DNA from: Pseudomonas panipatensis
Lineage (GTDB): Bacteria > Pseudomonadota > Gammaproteobacteria > Pseudomonadales > Pseudomonadaceae
Direction of reading: 5' to 3'
Length of the DNA stretch: 64,000 nt
Assembly (NCBI RefSeq): GCF_900099785.1
Contig: NZ_FNDS01000011.1
Coordinates: 111,218-175,217 of the forward strand
Shown one piece after another: positions 24,454 to 32,525 of the stretch; position 1 is the first letter of the stretch; the number at the start of each line of letters is the position of its first letter. The translations under genes were made by a program, and so were the position numbers. The notes beneath the pieces were generated by a model. That model was not told where the DNA came from and ran no database searches. It was given only the letters and a program-made list of their open reading frames with translations.

Positions 24454-24623
24454 CCGTCGAGCACCGCCAGGCAATGGATGGCGGGTACTGCCGCATCGAG
24501 GGCTTGCCCGAAACCCTCTTCATGGTGCCCGAGCAGATCCGCCAGCTCGCGCGCCAGCTCAACGAAATCGCCAACGACGCCGACCAGGGCGAGCGCGGCA
24601 CCCGCCAATACCCCGAGGACTGA
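24435..24623 (+). CDS. Small phage protein
   Basis: 62 residues starting MQAIQLTVEHRQAMDGG, with a short beta start and a helical IRQLARQLNEIANDADQ segment. GGAG lies just upstream of the ATG and the next gene begins three bases after the stop. Unknown family. Confidence 0.6.
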   Translation: MQAIQLTVEHRQAMDGGYCRIEGLPETLFMVPEQIRQLARQLNEIANDADQGERGTRQYPED

Positions 24624-24626
24624 ACA

Positions 24627-25865
24627 ATGACCGAACAGAAAGCCTGCACCCTCTGCGGTGCGGGAGGGCACACTGCTGACCAGTGCAACTGGAACGCCCC
24701 CGGCGCACTGGAATCCATCCGACTGCCGAAGCATGGAACGACCATCGCCCTGGACGAGATGCTGGCGGGCTACCTGCCGGACGATCGAGAGGACGTGCGC
24801 GAGATCATCGAGGCCTATTCCGATATCCATGCGCGCAAGGCGGTGATGCTGTTCAGTGGCGCAGGCCTGGCGCAACCCTCCCCTGCGCCGGAGCTTGACC
24901 CGCTCGGCCTGGCGCCACACGCCGACAAGTTCAATGAGGCACCGAGCGAAACGCTTAGGCCGGAGCTGGAGCGGCCGGAGGTGGTGGCGTGGCAGTACCG
25001 CGTCACCGCAGGCCCGCAAACTGGCTGGAGTCTCTGGCACCCAGGGAAAGGCGAGGAGTTCGAACGCTCCTATACCGTTGAGCGTCGCGAACTGATGACC
25101 CTCGCCCAGCACGACCGCATCGTCGGGGTGCTGCGGGCTGAGCTTGAAGGCGAGTATGCGCAATCCCGTGAGCGAGAGCAGGACTACTACCGCATGCAGG
25201 CAGAATGCGACGCCGCCCAGTCCCGGCTCTCCGAGCTGGAGGGTGGGAAGGTACACGTCGAGGCGCGTCAATGCTTTGGGTGTGGTCACTACGGAATCAA
25301 CGACGCAGCCGATGAATTGGCCGCCTGCCACGATTGCGATTGGACCGGGCCAGACCCGTCCGAGGACAAGTGCCCTGGCTGTCAGAGCGAGAACTGCATG
25401 GCGGCTGCCTGTCCGCAGTGCGGCGCGCGCTACGTTTTGGTGGCCTGCGAAGAGATCGCCGTCCCGGTCGCCCAGGCTGGGAAGGCGAAGAAATGGACCT
25501 ACGCCAGCGAGCAGGAAACCAACTGCGCAGGCTGCGGAGTACGCAAGCACACACCGCTGCGCGTTGATTGGATGGGTGGCTATGTCTGCCTTACCTGCAT
25601 CGACGAGAAGCTGGAAGCACTGTACGAGGCGCTGCCTGACGCCCAGGCTGGGCAGGTGCCGGATGCTTCTGACTTGGACAAGGCGCTCGAAGCAGCGCTG
25701 GATGAAGCATGTAGAAAATCCGGAAATGCGCTTCCAACAGACGGTCCGGTTTACACCATCAGTCTTAACGAAATCATGGAAGCGCTGCGTTCGCTCGCCT
25801 CCGCGCCTCAGCTAGTAGGGAATGACCATTCCGGTGACACCAACGAAAAGGTGCGTAACCCATGA
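24627..25865 (+). CDS. Multi-zinc-ribbon phage protein
   Basis: 412 residues. A zinc knuckle (CTLCGAGGHTADQC, residues 7-20) is followed by a helical middle. A cysteine-rich region then has four ribbon-like pairs (CFGCGHYG, CHDCDW, CPGCQ with CPQCG, CAGCG with CLTC). The C-terminus is acidic. The many metal pairs suggest nucleic-acid or protein contacts; large mosaic proteins of this kind are found in Pseudomonas phage early regions without known function. The stop overlaps the next start. Confidence 0.65.
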   Translation: MTEQKACTLCGAGGHTADQCNWNAPGALESIRLPKHGTTIALDEMLAGYLPDDREDVREIIEAYSDIHARKAVMLFSGAGLAQPSPAPELDPLGLAPHADKFNEAPSETLRPELERPEVVAWQYRVTAGPQTGWSLWHPGKGEEFERSYTVERRELMTLAQHDRIVGVLRAELEGEYAQSREREQDYYRMQAECDAAQSRLSELEGGKVHVEARQCFGCGHYGINDAADELAACHDCDWTGPDPSEDKCPGCQSENCMAAACPQCGARYVLVACEEIAVPVAQAGKAKKWTYASEQETNCAGCGVRKHTPLRVDWMGGYVCLTCIDEKLEALYEALPDAQAGQVPDASDLDKALEAALDEACRKSGNALPTDGPVYTISLNEIMEALRSLASAPQLVGNDHSGDTNEKVRNP

Positions 25866-26140
25866 CCTATACGCCTGAATGCCTACGCAATCTTCCTCAG
25901 CTCAAGAGCCCTGTTGCAGACGCAAAGAAGCGTAAACAGAACAGAGCTCTAGCTGAGCTAACAATACTTGAGTGTATTCAGCGCCTGCGTGCTGAGCAGC
26001 GCTCAAAACCATCCGACTGGCAGCGCGGGTACAACAGCGCCATCACCACGCTAGAGCTGTTCATCCAGGACGTTCAGGCAAAGAGGTGGATTGGTACTGA
26101 AGGACTCGCGCCAGCGAAGGGAGTTTTTGATCATGAGTGA
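25862..26140 (+). CDS. Small helical phage protein
   Basis: 92 residues, starting MTYTPECLRNLPQLKSP, basic and helical (RALAELTILECIQRLRAEQ). Base composition is lower in GC than the genes before it. Overlaps both neighbours by a few bases. Not recognised. Confidence 0.55.
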   Translation: MTYTPECLRNLPQLKSPVADAKKRKQNRALAELTILECIQRLRAEQRSKPSDWQRGYNSAITTLELFIQDVQAKRWIGTEGLAPAKGVFDHE

Positions 26141-26855
26141 GTTCAAACGCGAAGCGCGTTTCATCGTCATCAAGCGCAAACACCTTTCTGCGGAAAGCAG
26201 GGTCCACGACTCGCTTGAGCAAGAGTTACGGGTATGGCTGGACAAACACCTAATCCCCACTAGCGAATGCGTTGTGGTCGAGAGCGACTGGCCGGAATAC
26301 GAAACGGTCTGGGCGATGATCGCGGCAAGAGTCGAAGGGCGGCCTACTCCGTATCAGGTTCTTGAGCAGCAGGTGGCGGCCCTGCGGCAGCACAAAAACG
26401 ACTACATGGAAGCCGCTGAAGGAACGCGGCGCGCACTCAATTCGGAGCTAGAGAAGAAAGGTCTTCTCCTGTCTGAGATGCACGAAGCGCTCAGCGTGGC
26501 GGACGACAGAATTGAAGCTGCAAAATCCGAGACCCAGGCGCTCAGGGAGGAAGTCGCAGCCCTGCGCGCAAGGGTGGTGGTTGACGAGGACGGCGCATTC
26601 GAAGAATGGTGGGAAGACTCGGGCTTCTACAAGTTCCGCGAGACAGCGCTGTCGGCATGGGAAGCGCGTGCGCGCCTCAACAGCAAGACGGTGAGCGAAG
26701 GGCTGTTGCGCCGCATCGATCTCGTCCTCGCAGCCATACGCAGCCACGACTTCCACGGAATTATCACTAGCACCATCGGCGACAACTGGCGTGAGGAGGT
26801 TGATGCGATGCGTAGGGAGTTGCGGGAGCTGCTCGATGAGGGGAGGGAGTCATGA
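26133..26855 (+). CDS. Coiled-coil phage protein, unknown
   Basis: 240 residues from the ATG at 26133. The first ~75 residues are an alpha/beta start (REARFIVIKRKHLSAES); about 90-165 is a long coiled coil (LEQQVAALRQHKNDY through ETQALREEVAALRARV). Then comes a EEWWEDSGFYKF segment that resembles Ead/Ea22-type phage accessory proteins. Role unknown. Start and end overlap neighbours. Confidence 0.6.
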   Translation: MSEFKREARFIVIKRKHLSAESRVHDSLEQELRVWLDKHLIPTSECVVVESDWPEYETVWAMIAARVEGRPTPYQVLEQQVAALRQHKNDYMEAAEGTRRALNSELEKKGLLLSEMHEALSVADDRIEAAKSETQALREEVAALRARVVVDEDGAFEEWWEDSGFYKFRETALSAWEARARLNSKTVSEGLLRRIDLVLAAIRSHDFHGIITSTIGDNWREEVDAMRRELRELLDEGRES

Positions 26856-27088
26856 GCGGCTACCAACTAATTACGCGGTGCCGGGAGTGTGATGCGCACT
26901 GCGACTCCGAATCGCACAACAGCAGTTTCTGCAATAGCTGGCCGGAGTTATCGACTTGCCACAACTGCGGAAGCACTCAGTCCTATTACGACAGCATTGA
27001 GCGCTGGGTCAGTCTTTCCACCTGGTGGAAGCCATGGACTTGGAGAGACGGGCACTGGGAGAAGAAGGAGGGAGACGGCCATGCCTGA
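26852..27088 (+). CDS. Cys/Trp-rich small phage protein
   Basis: 78 residues: CRECDAHCD and a later CHNCGS form a likely zinc ribbon, followed by a Trp-rich tail (RWVSLSTWWKPWTWRDG). Overlaps the previous stop and the next start. Unknown function. Confidence 0.55.
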   Translation: MSGYQLITRCRECDAHCDSESHNSSFCNSWPELSTCHNCGSTQSYYDSIERWVSLSTWWKPWTWRDGHWEKKEGDGHA

Positions 27089-27440
27089 GCTGAAGCCTTG
27101 CCCGTTCTGCGGACATATCGGGCTGACATTCAATGATGGCAGCACGTATCGGTGGGGAGATGCACGCTGCGCAGGCTGTGATGCAAGCGCAGGAGAGGTC
27201 CGCCGTAGATACCCAGATGATGGAGAGTGGCACGCTGCCGCAATAGAGCAATGGAACAACCGCGCCATCCCCGCCGACCAGGTGCTGGTGCCGAAGGAGC
27301 TGCTGGAGCGCATCGAGGAAAGTCTTCGCATCGAGGTTGAGGCGACTTACTGCGGAACGAAGGATCACCCAGCAATCCGACCGAAGTACGAGCGAGACAT
27401 TGCGGAAGCCGACGAACTCCGCGCCCTCCTCCAGCGCTAA
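27081..27440 (+). CDS. Lar-like restriction-alleviation protein
   Basis: 119 residues. The N-terminal ribbon KPCPFCGHIGLTF, then CAGCDASAG and a later IEQWNNRA, is the Lar-type signature of small phage proteins that dampen type I restriction. The C-terminal half (VLVPKELLERIEESL) is an accessory tail seen in similar phage proteins. Anti-restriction activity is inferred from the family and not provable here. Confidence 0.75.
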   Translation: MPELKPCPFCGHIGLTFNDGSTYRWGDARCAGCDASAGEVRRRYPDDGEWHAAAIEQWNNRAIPADQVLVPKELLERIEESLRIEVEATYCGTKDHPAIRPKYERDIAEADELRALLQR

Positions 27441-27502
27441 ACCCCAACCCCATTCCAACATCGCCGGCCGGCACGAGCCCGTCGGCGCGATGAGGTATTG
27501 CC

Positions 27503-27928
27503 ATGTCCGCCCTTCTTGCGCCGCCGGCCGACCGGCAGCGACAGCCTCATTTTGTCCCGCGATTCATCCGGGCAAAGGACGCAGCGTCCTATCTCGGCAT
27601 GTGCCGGGATGAGTTCAACAAGACCGTCCGGCCGCACATCCGAGAATTTCCCATCGGGAAACAGGGTGTTGCCTTCGATCGTCTCGAACTCGATGCCTGG
27701 GCAGATTCCTACGTCGAGAAAGCATCAATTGAAAAGCCTGGCGCTGGGGACAACAATCATTCCCGCAGCGAGCGCCAGGGCAACGGAGCATTGCCATGGC
27801 AAAGAAAGCAATCACAGGGCTCCAGAGGCAGCCGAACGGCATCTGGAAAATCGACAAAGTCTACCGAGGAGAACGAATTCAAGAGAGCACTGGCACTTGT
27901 GACCGGGAAGAAGCCGAGCAGTACCTAA
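27503..27928 (+). CDS. Excisionase-like (AlpA/MerR-type HTH) protein
   Basis: 141 residues. RFIRAKDAASYLGMCRDEFN begins a helix-turn-helix, followed by the wing-like FPIGKQGVAFDRLELDAWAD, the general form of AlpA and Xis proteins. The C-terminal third is basic and low-complexity. It overlaps the integrase gene by 133 bases in another frame, as expected for a coupled xis-int pair. It likely directs excision. Confidence 0.72.
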   Translation: MSALLAPPADRQRQPHFVPRFIRAKDAASYLGMCRDEFNKTVRPHIREFPIGKQGVAFDRLELDAWADSYVEKASIEKPGAGDNNHSRSERQGNGALPWQRKQSQGSRGSRTASGKSTKSTEENEFKRALALVTGKKPSST

Positions 27929-28977
27929 TCCACCTGCTGGAGAAGAAGCGGCAGCAGAAGGTCTACGGCGTGCGCGAGGTGAAGATCTGGCGGGAGGCGG
28001 CGACACGCTACCTGCTGGAAAACAAGGACATGCCGTCGATCAAGCTCACGGCGACCTACCTGGAGCAGCTCGACCCGTACCTTGGCGGCCTGGCGCTGAC
28101 CTTCGTCGACGACGAAGCCCTGGCGCCGTACATCAAGGACAGGCTGAACCCGAAGGAAGGCAAGCCGGCCAGCCCGAGGACCATCAACATCGCGCTCGAG
28201 CGCGTGATCCGCATCCTGAACCTCTGCGCGCGGAAGTGGCGAGATGAGCAGAAGCGGCCATGGCTCGACACGGTGCCGATGATCACCAAGCTGAATGAGA
28301 AGAAGGCGGCCCGGAAGCCCTACCCGATGTCCTGGGATGAGCAGTCGGTGCTGTTCGCCGAGCTGCCGGATCACCTGCTGCGCATGGCGCTGTTCAAGGT
28401 GAACACCGGCTGCCGTGAGCAGGAAGTGTGCAAGCTGAGGTGGGAGTGGGAGATCGCGGTTCCGGAACTGGGGACGAGCGTGTTCCTGATCCCGGACGGG
28501 TTCGGCGGGCGCCACGAGAAGTCTGGCGTGAAGAATGGCGAGGAGCGCCTTGTCGTCCTGAACGATGTAGCCAGGAAGATCATCGAGGGGCAGCGCGGCA
28601 TGCACGCCAGCCTGGTCTTCCCATACGGGAAGCCTGACGAGAACGGGCCGACGGCGGTTCACCGGATGAACGACAGCGCTTGGAAGAAGGCCAGGGTACG
28701 AGCGGCGGACAAGTGGGAGAAAGCCCATCGCACGCCGGCGCACCCTGGTTATCGGTCTCTGCGTATCCACGACCTGAAGCACACGTTTGGCAGACGGCTT
28801 CGGGCAGCGGGTGTTACCGAAGAGGATCGGAAGGCCCTATTGGGCCACAAGAACGGCAGCATCACCAGCCACTACTCCGCGGCGGAGTTGGACCAGCTGA
28901 TTGAGGCAGCCAACAAGGTATCAGCCACCGACAGTCGCGCACCGGCGCTGACGATCCTGAAAAGGAGGCAGGGATAA
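27796..28977 (+). CDS. int: Tyrosine-recombinase integrase
   Basis: 393 residues. Catalytic set: Arg207 (TGCREQE), His325 and Lys328 in IHDLKHTF where many relatives have Arg, His351 (LLGHKNGS) and nucleophile Tyr360 (TSHYS). The N-terminal third has the arm-binding type fold and is basic. It lies next to the attachment site at 29061-29108, the usual place. It joins phage and host att sites with the help of the excisionase-like protein for exit. Confidence 0.92.
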   Translation: MAKKAITGLQRQPNGIWKIDKVYRGERIQESTGTCDREEAEQYLIHLLEKKRQQKVYGVREVKIWREAATRYLLENKDMPSIKLTATYLEQLDPYLGGLALTFVDDEALAPYIKDRLNPKEGKPASPRTINIALERVIRILNLCARKWRDEQKRPWLDTVPMITKLNEKKAARKPYPMSWDEQSVLFAELPDHLLRMALFKVNTGCREQEVCKLRWEWEIAVPELGTSVFLIPDGFGGRHEKSGVKNGEERLVVLNDVARKIIEGQRGMHASLVFPYGKPDENGPTAVHRMNDSAWKKARVRAADKWEKAHRTPAHPGYRSLRIHDLKHTFGRRLRAAGVTEEDRKALLGHKNGSITSHYSAAELDQLIEAANKVSATDSRAPALTILKRRQG

Positions 28978-29017
28978 TCGAAAACTGGCCATGTCACTTG
29001 AAAAGTCACTGGGCCAG

Positions 29018-29044
29018 AAACGAAAAAGCCACCCGAAGGTGGCT
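29018..29044 (-). terminator. Terminator downstream of the tRNA-like att segment
   Basis: On the minus strand AGCCACC-TTCG-GGTGGCT is followed by TTTTTCG. It would have ended the tRNA transcript at the phage's usual integration site and now ends transcription of the interrupted host gene. Confidence 0.7.
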
Positions 29045-29060
29045 AAGTCGTTGAATTTGT

Positions 29061-29108
29061 TGGTCGGGACGGAGTGATTCGAACACTCGACCCCTTGCAC
29101 CCCATGCA
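29061..29108 (-). other. Phage-host junction: attachment site made of a tRNA-Pro(GGG) 3' half
   Basis: On the minus strand this stretch runs from the anticodon arm (TGCATGGGGTGCAAGG, 29093-29108) through a T arm (GAGTG-TTCGAAT-CACTC) to an acceptor end CGTCCCGA-CCA. The 5' half of the tRNA is absent; upstream sequence is instead a host protein gene. So this is a hybrid att site and not a working tRNA gene. The intact tRNA, if kept by the host, lies outside the window. Confidence 0.85.
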
Positions 29109-29319
29109 GGTAGACCCGGCGATTGTGCGCGAAGCCGAGCAGGATGGCGCGGCAGGCCTCGGCGTCGAAGCGATAGTGCGGATCGCGCGCAGGCACCTGG
29201 GGCCCGCCGCTGGAATACCCCGGGACGCGCCAGGGCATGGCCACGCCGAAGGTCGCCGCGGCGTCCAGGCTGGCATCGGGGAGTTCGCTGCCCGGCGCGG
29301 CGTCGCCCATGTCACTCAT
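29093..29319 (-). pseudogene. cobS: 5' fragment of a CobS-like AAA ATPase gene, cut by the prophage
   Basis: From the ATG at 29319 (AGGAGG upstream, eight-base overlap with the sulfotransferase gene) the frame gives about 76 host residues. The FDAEACRAILLGFAHNRRVY segment is like CobS-type cobaltochelatase ATPases. In CobS a GTGKSTHIEQ P-loop follows at once; here, after LHGVQG, the frame runs into phage/tRNA sequence and stops at 28921 after 56 foreign residues. The ATPase core should be on the far side of the prophage. CobS works in late cobalt insertion, but CobS-like AAA proteins also serve other complexes; the partner is unknown. Confidence 0.8.
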
Positions 29320-30205
29320 GCATTACCTCCTGGGCGGGCGAGGCGGTCTGCTCCAGCCACGCCAGTGCCTCATCCAGATAACCGAAACGGGCCATCATCG
29401 GCCCATGCGCGGCGACCACGCGACGCACCTGGTCGGGACCGAGGGTGTCGCGCCAGGCGCCTTTCTCGCCACGACGGAAGAAGCGCGCGGCCACCTTGGG
29501 GCGTTCCTTGAAGCCCGACTCGCCCTCCTGCGCGGCGAGCAGGCGGAAGTCACTGAAGCGAATCGCCCGTTCGATCCGCTGGCTATCGTCGGGTAGACCG
29601 AGGAAACGCGCGGCGGCGGCGAAGGTCGCCGGGCCGTCGGCGAGCATGTCCTCGTAGCGGATCACCAGCAGCCGCGGACCGGCGCCGTCGAGCCAGCTCT
29701 GCACATGGCCGGACCAGGACGACAGTCGTTGCGCCACCTGCAGCGAGAAGCCGCGCCGGGAACGGCCTAAGCCGGACTCGGCGGAGGCCATGAAATCAAT
29801 CGCCTGGTCCAGCGAACGGCCCAGGTGGTTGGCCAGCGACGGCGCCACATCCAGCGGATTGCGCACGATGTACACGGAGCCTGCCGCCGCATCGGGCGCG
29901 GGGATCATTTCGCCGGCGGCGTTAGGCAGGCAAGCGTCGTGGATCTTGTGGTAGGCCAGCGCCTCGTGCTGCGCCTTCCAGCGATAGACGGCGGGGCGCA
30001 GGCCGTCGACCTCGTCGGGATACAGCTCGGCGCTGTCCACGCCCAGCGCATCGTCCAGCCAGCGGCGGCTGCTGGCGATGACCCCCGAGCCCAGTTCATT
30101 GATCGACACCGGCTGCTCGGCGGCGCTGAGCAGGTTGCAGAGAAACGCGCGGAACCAGGTATTGCCGGATTTCGGGTATGACGCCAGCCAGTAGAGTGCG
30201 GACAT
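29312..30205 (-). CDS. Sulfotransferase
   Basis: 297 residues. WLASYPKSGNTWFRAFL is the 5'-phosphosulfate loop that binds PAPS, and VYIVRNPLDVAPSLANH is the 3'-phosphate site. VIRYEDMLADGPATF is also typical of the family. It would sulfate a sugar or another acceptor in this polysaccharide-type locus. It lies between the HPr-kinase-like gene and the cut CobS-like gene with almost no spacing, so the three were one operon. Confidence 0.88.
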   Translation of the reverse strand: MSALYWLASYPKSGNTWFRAFLCNLLSAAEQPVSINELGSGVIASSRRWLDDALGVDSAELYPDEVDGLRPAVYRWKAQHEALAYHKIHDACLPNAAGEMIPAPDAAAGSVYIVRNPLDVAPSLANHLGRSLDQAIDFMASAESGLGRSRRGFSLQVAQRLSSWSGHVQSWLDGAGPRLLVIRYEDMLADGPATFAAAARFLGLPDDSQRIERAIRFSDFRLLAAQEGESGFKERPKVAARFFRRGEKGAWRDTLGPDQVRRVVAAHGPMMARFGYLDEALAWLEQTASPAQEVMHE

Positions 30206-30208
30206 GGC

Positions 30209-31123
30209 TCAGGCACGCTCGCGCAGATCGTCGAGGATGCTGTCGATCAGCCGGTCCAGGTCGAAGCCCTCGCTCGGCCGCCGTGCCAGCACCAGGTGGC
30301 TGCGCGCGGCCAGGCGGCCACACTGCGCCAGGTGCTCGGCCTTGCGCCCCATGCCGTTGAGGAAGCGCAGGCGATAGGTATTGTCGAGCAGCGGCGGAAA
30401 GCGCTGCATGCCGAGAATCGGCGAGAACTGCGGCTGCTCGACCGCCGCGCTTTCCAGCACATAGATCCAGCGCACCGGCAGGGGCTGCTGCTCGAAGCGC
30501 TCGCCCAGGGGGTAGTTGTACTTCGCCAACTGCGGTCGGATTCTCCGCAGCTCGCGGGTATCGACGCCGAGCTGTTCGGCCGAGTCCTGCCACAACTTGA
30601 CCCGGGGAAAACCGGGCAGCGCCCTGCCCTCGTCATCCAGTGGCACCACATCGTCGGCCAGCAGCGTATGGCCGCGCTTGGCGAAACCCGCCGCCAGGGT
30701 CGACTTGCCGATGCCCGAGGGGCCGACACAGACCAGGCACTGCTCGCCGATGCGCACCGCGTTGCCATGCAGCACCAGCAGGCCACGCTGCGCCAGCAAG
30801 GCCCCGAAGACGGAACCGAGGAGGAACAGCCGCACACTTTCCTCGTCCATGCCGGGCTCGGCCTCGACGACGATTTCCGTGCCGCCACGCACCAGAAAGC
30901 GGGCGATGCCGGCCACTTCCAGCCACAGCTGATCGTCGGCGCACCAGATCAAAGGGCCCGTCTGCCGGCGACCGTCGGCGGCGCCCGGGCCCACGCTGCC
31001 ACGGCGGATGCGCACGTCCACCGACTGGTCCGCGGCCGGCGCCTCGGCATCGAGCAGTTCCGCCAGCGGAATCTCGCTCTCGATCAGCAGGCAATAGGCA
31101 CGGTAGAACCGGATACGGGACAT
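30209..31123 (-). CDS. HPr-kinase-like protein (HprK-related kinase)
   Basis: 304 residues from the ATG at 31123. The first ~110 residues are a private N-terminal domain. VCVGPSGIGKSTLAAGFAKR (P-loop near 134-142) and HTLLADDVVPLDDEG match the HPr kinase/phosphorylase ATP site, while the rest lacks the canonical HPr-binding part. Relatives lie in peptide-tailoring and polysaccharide loci; substrate unknown. Stop is three bases before the sulfotransferase ATG. Confidence 0.78.
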   Translation of the reverse strand: MSRIRFYRAYCLLIESEIPLAELLDAEAPAADQSVDVRIRRGSVGPGAADGRRQTGPLIWCADDQLWLEVAGIARFLVRGGTEIVVEAEPGMDEESVRLFLLGSVFGALLAQRGLLVLHGNAVRIGEQCLVCVGPSGIGKSTLAAGFAKRGHTLLADDVVPLDDEGRALPGFPRVKLWQDSAEQLGVDTRELRRIRPQLAKYNYPLGERFEQQPLPVRWIYVLESAAVEQPQFSPILGMQRFPPLLDNTYRLRFLNGMGRKAEHLAQCGRLAARSHLVLARRPSEGFDLDRLIDSILDDLRERA

Positions 31124-31237
31124 GGGCTCATCACAGAACAGGGGTCGGACAGGAATGCCGATACTGGCCGGCGGCCAGCGGCGGCGCATTCTCACATGCC
31201 CCGAATGGCCCTGTCGAATGCGGCGCGGCGGCCCTTT

Positions 31238-32383
31238 TCAGCGCTGCGCGGCAGCATAGGCGGCGACGGTCAGCGCCGCGCAGCGCGCCCAACTGAAGCT
31301 CGCCGCGCGCAGTCGGCCACGCTCGATCGCCTGCGCGCGCCAGCCGGCGTCGTCGAGCCCGCGCGCCAGCAGCGCCGTCCAGCCGTCGCAATCGTCGGGC
31401 GCCGCGTAGGCGGCGGCATCGCCGGCGACTTCCGGCAGCGACGCGGCGTCGGCGCAGACCACCGGCACCGCCGAGGCCATGGCTTCGAGGATCGGCAGGC
31501 CGAACCCCTCGTAGCGCGAGGGATAGGCAAACAGCCGCGCACCGGCCTGCAACAGCGGCAGCAGACGCGCCGGAACGAAGCCGAGATAACGCAGCCAGCC
31601 TTCGGCCTGGGCCTGCTGGATACGCGCCAGCACAGGATCGCCGGGCCAATCGGCATGGCCGGCGAGCACCAGCGGGTAGCACCGGCGCAGCTCCAGCGGC
31701 AAGCCGGCGTAGGCGCGCAACAGGGTCGCCAGGTTCTTGCGCGGCTCGATGGTGCCGACATAAAGGCAATAGGCGCCCGGCCGCAGGCCGAGCAGCGCCA
31801 GTTCCGCGGCGATCTGCGCGGCATCGCGCGGATGGAAATCCGTGGCGGCTGCCAGCGGCGTGACCTGAATGCGCTCCTCCGGGTAGTTCCAGGCCTCGGC
31901 GATTTCCCGCCGGGAGAACTCGGAAACGGTGAGCACCAGCGACGCCTGCCGCAGGGAGCGCGCCACCACCTCGCGCAAATGACGCACCCGGTCGGGCCGG
32001 TGGCTGCGCGCGTGCAGCAGGACCGACGCGTCGTGGATGGTCACCAGGCTTCTCCCGGCAAAGGCCGGCAGGTAATAGTTGGTGCCATGCAGCAGGCGTT
32101 GCTCGTGGCCGCGCAGCAGCGCCGCATGGCGCGCGGCGACCCAGCGCCGGTAGGCGCCCAGGGCGATGGCCGGGCGCGGCAGCCGCTCCAGCCAGCGGCG
32201 CGACGCGGGCGCCGCCTCGGGACAGGCCGGCAGCGTCTCGAACAGGCGGCCAGCGCCCATGTACAGGGTCTGGACGTCCGTGCGCGCCTGAAGCTGGCGC
32301 GCCAGTTCCAGGGTGTAGCGACCGATCCCGGTGAGCGGGTGGTGGATGGAATCGACGGATAGAACTAGCTGCACTCGGCTCAC
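31238..32383 (-). CDS. Glycosyltransferase, family 4 type (GT-B)
   Basis: 381 residues with a GTG start. The N-terminal acceptor half begins with a HHPLTGIGRYTLELARQLQ loop; the donor half has LYVGTIEPRKNLATLLRAYA and the E-x7-E type region (YEGFGLPILEAMASAVPVVC). It transfers a sugar from a nucleotide donor onto a growing chain at the inner face of the membrane. It is the first of four minus-strand genes leading into the prophage junction. Confidence 0.88.
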   Translation of the reverse strand: MSRVQLVLSVDSIHHPLTGIGRYTLELARQLQARTDVQTLYMGAGRLFETLPACPEAAPASRRWLERLPRPAIALGAYRRWVAARHAALLRGHEQRLLHGTNYYLPAFAGRSLVTIHDASVLLHARSHRPDRVRHLREVVARSLRQASLVLTVSEFSRREIAEAWNYPEERIQVTPLAAATDFHPRDAAQIAAELALLGLRPGAYCLYVGTIEPRKNLATLLRAYAGLPLELRRCYPLVLAGHADWPGDPVLARIQQAQAEGWLRYLGFVPARLLPLLQAGARLFAYPSRYEGFGLPILEAMASAVPVVCADAASLPEVAGDAAAYAAPDDCDGWTALLARGLDDAGWRAQAIERGRLRAASFSWARCAALTVAAYAAAQR

Positions 32384-32525
32384 GGCCCCCTGCTGACGTC
32401 ACGCTTGCGTCCAGGCCGCGCATCATAAAGCAGTCAGCCTCGCGCGGCCCAGCACGAGGCTTGCCGAACGACGCTTAAGTGGGCAGATTGCCCGCTTCGT
32501 TTTTCGTCATCGCCAAGGACCGCCC

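Noticed and set aside
29061..29108. A functional tRNA-Pro gene
   Set aside because: No D arm or 5' acceptor strand; upstream bases encode the CobS-like protein.
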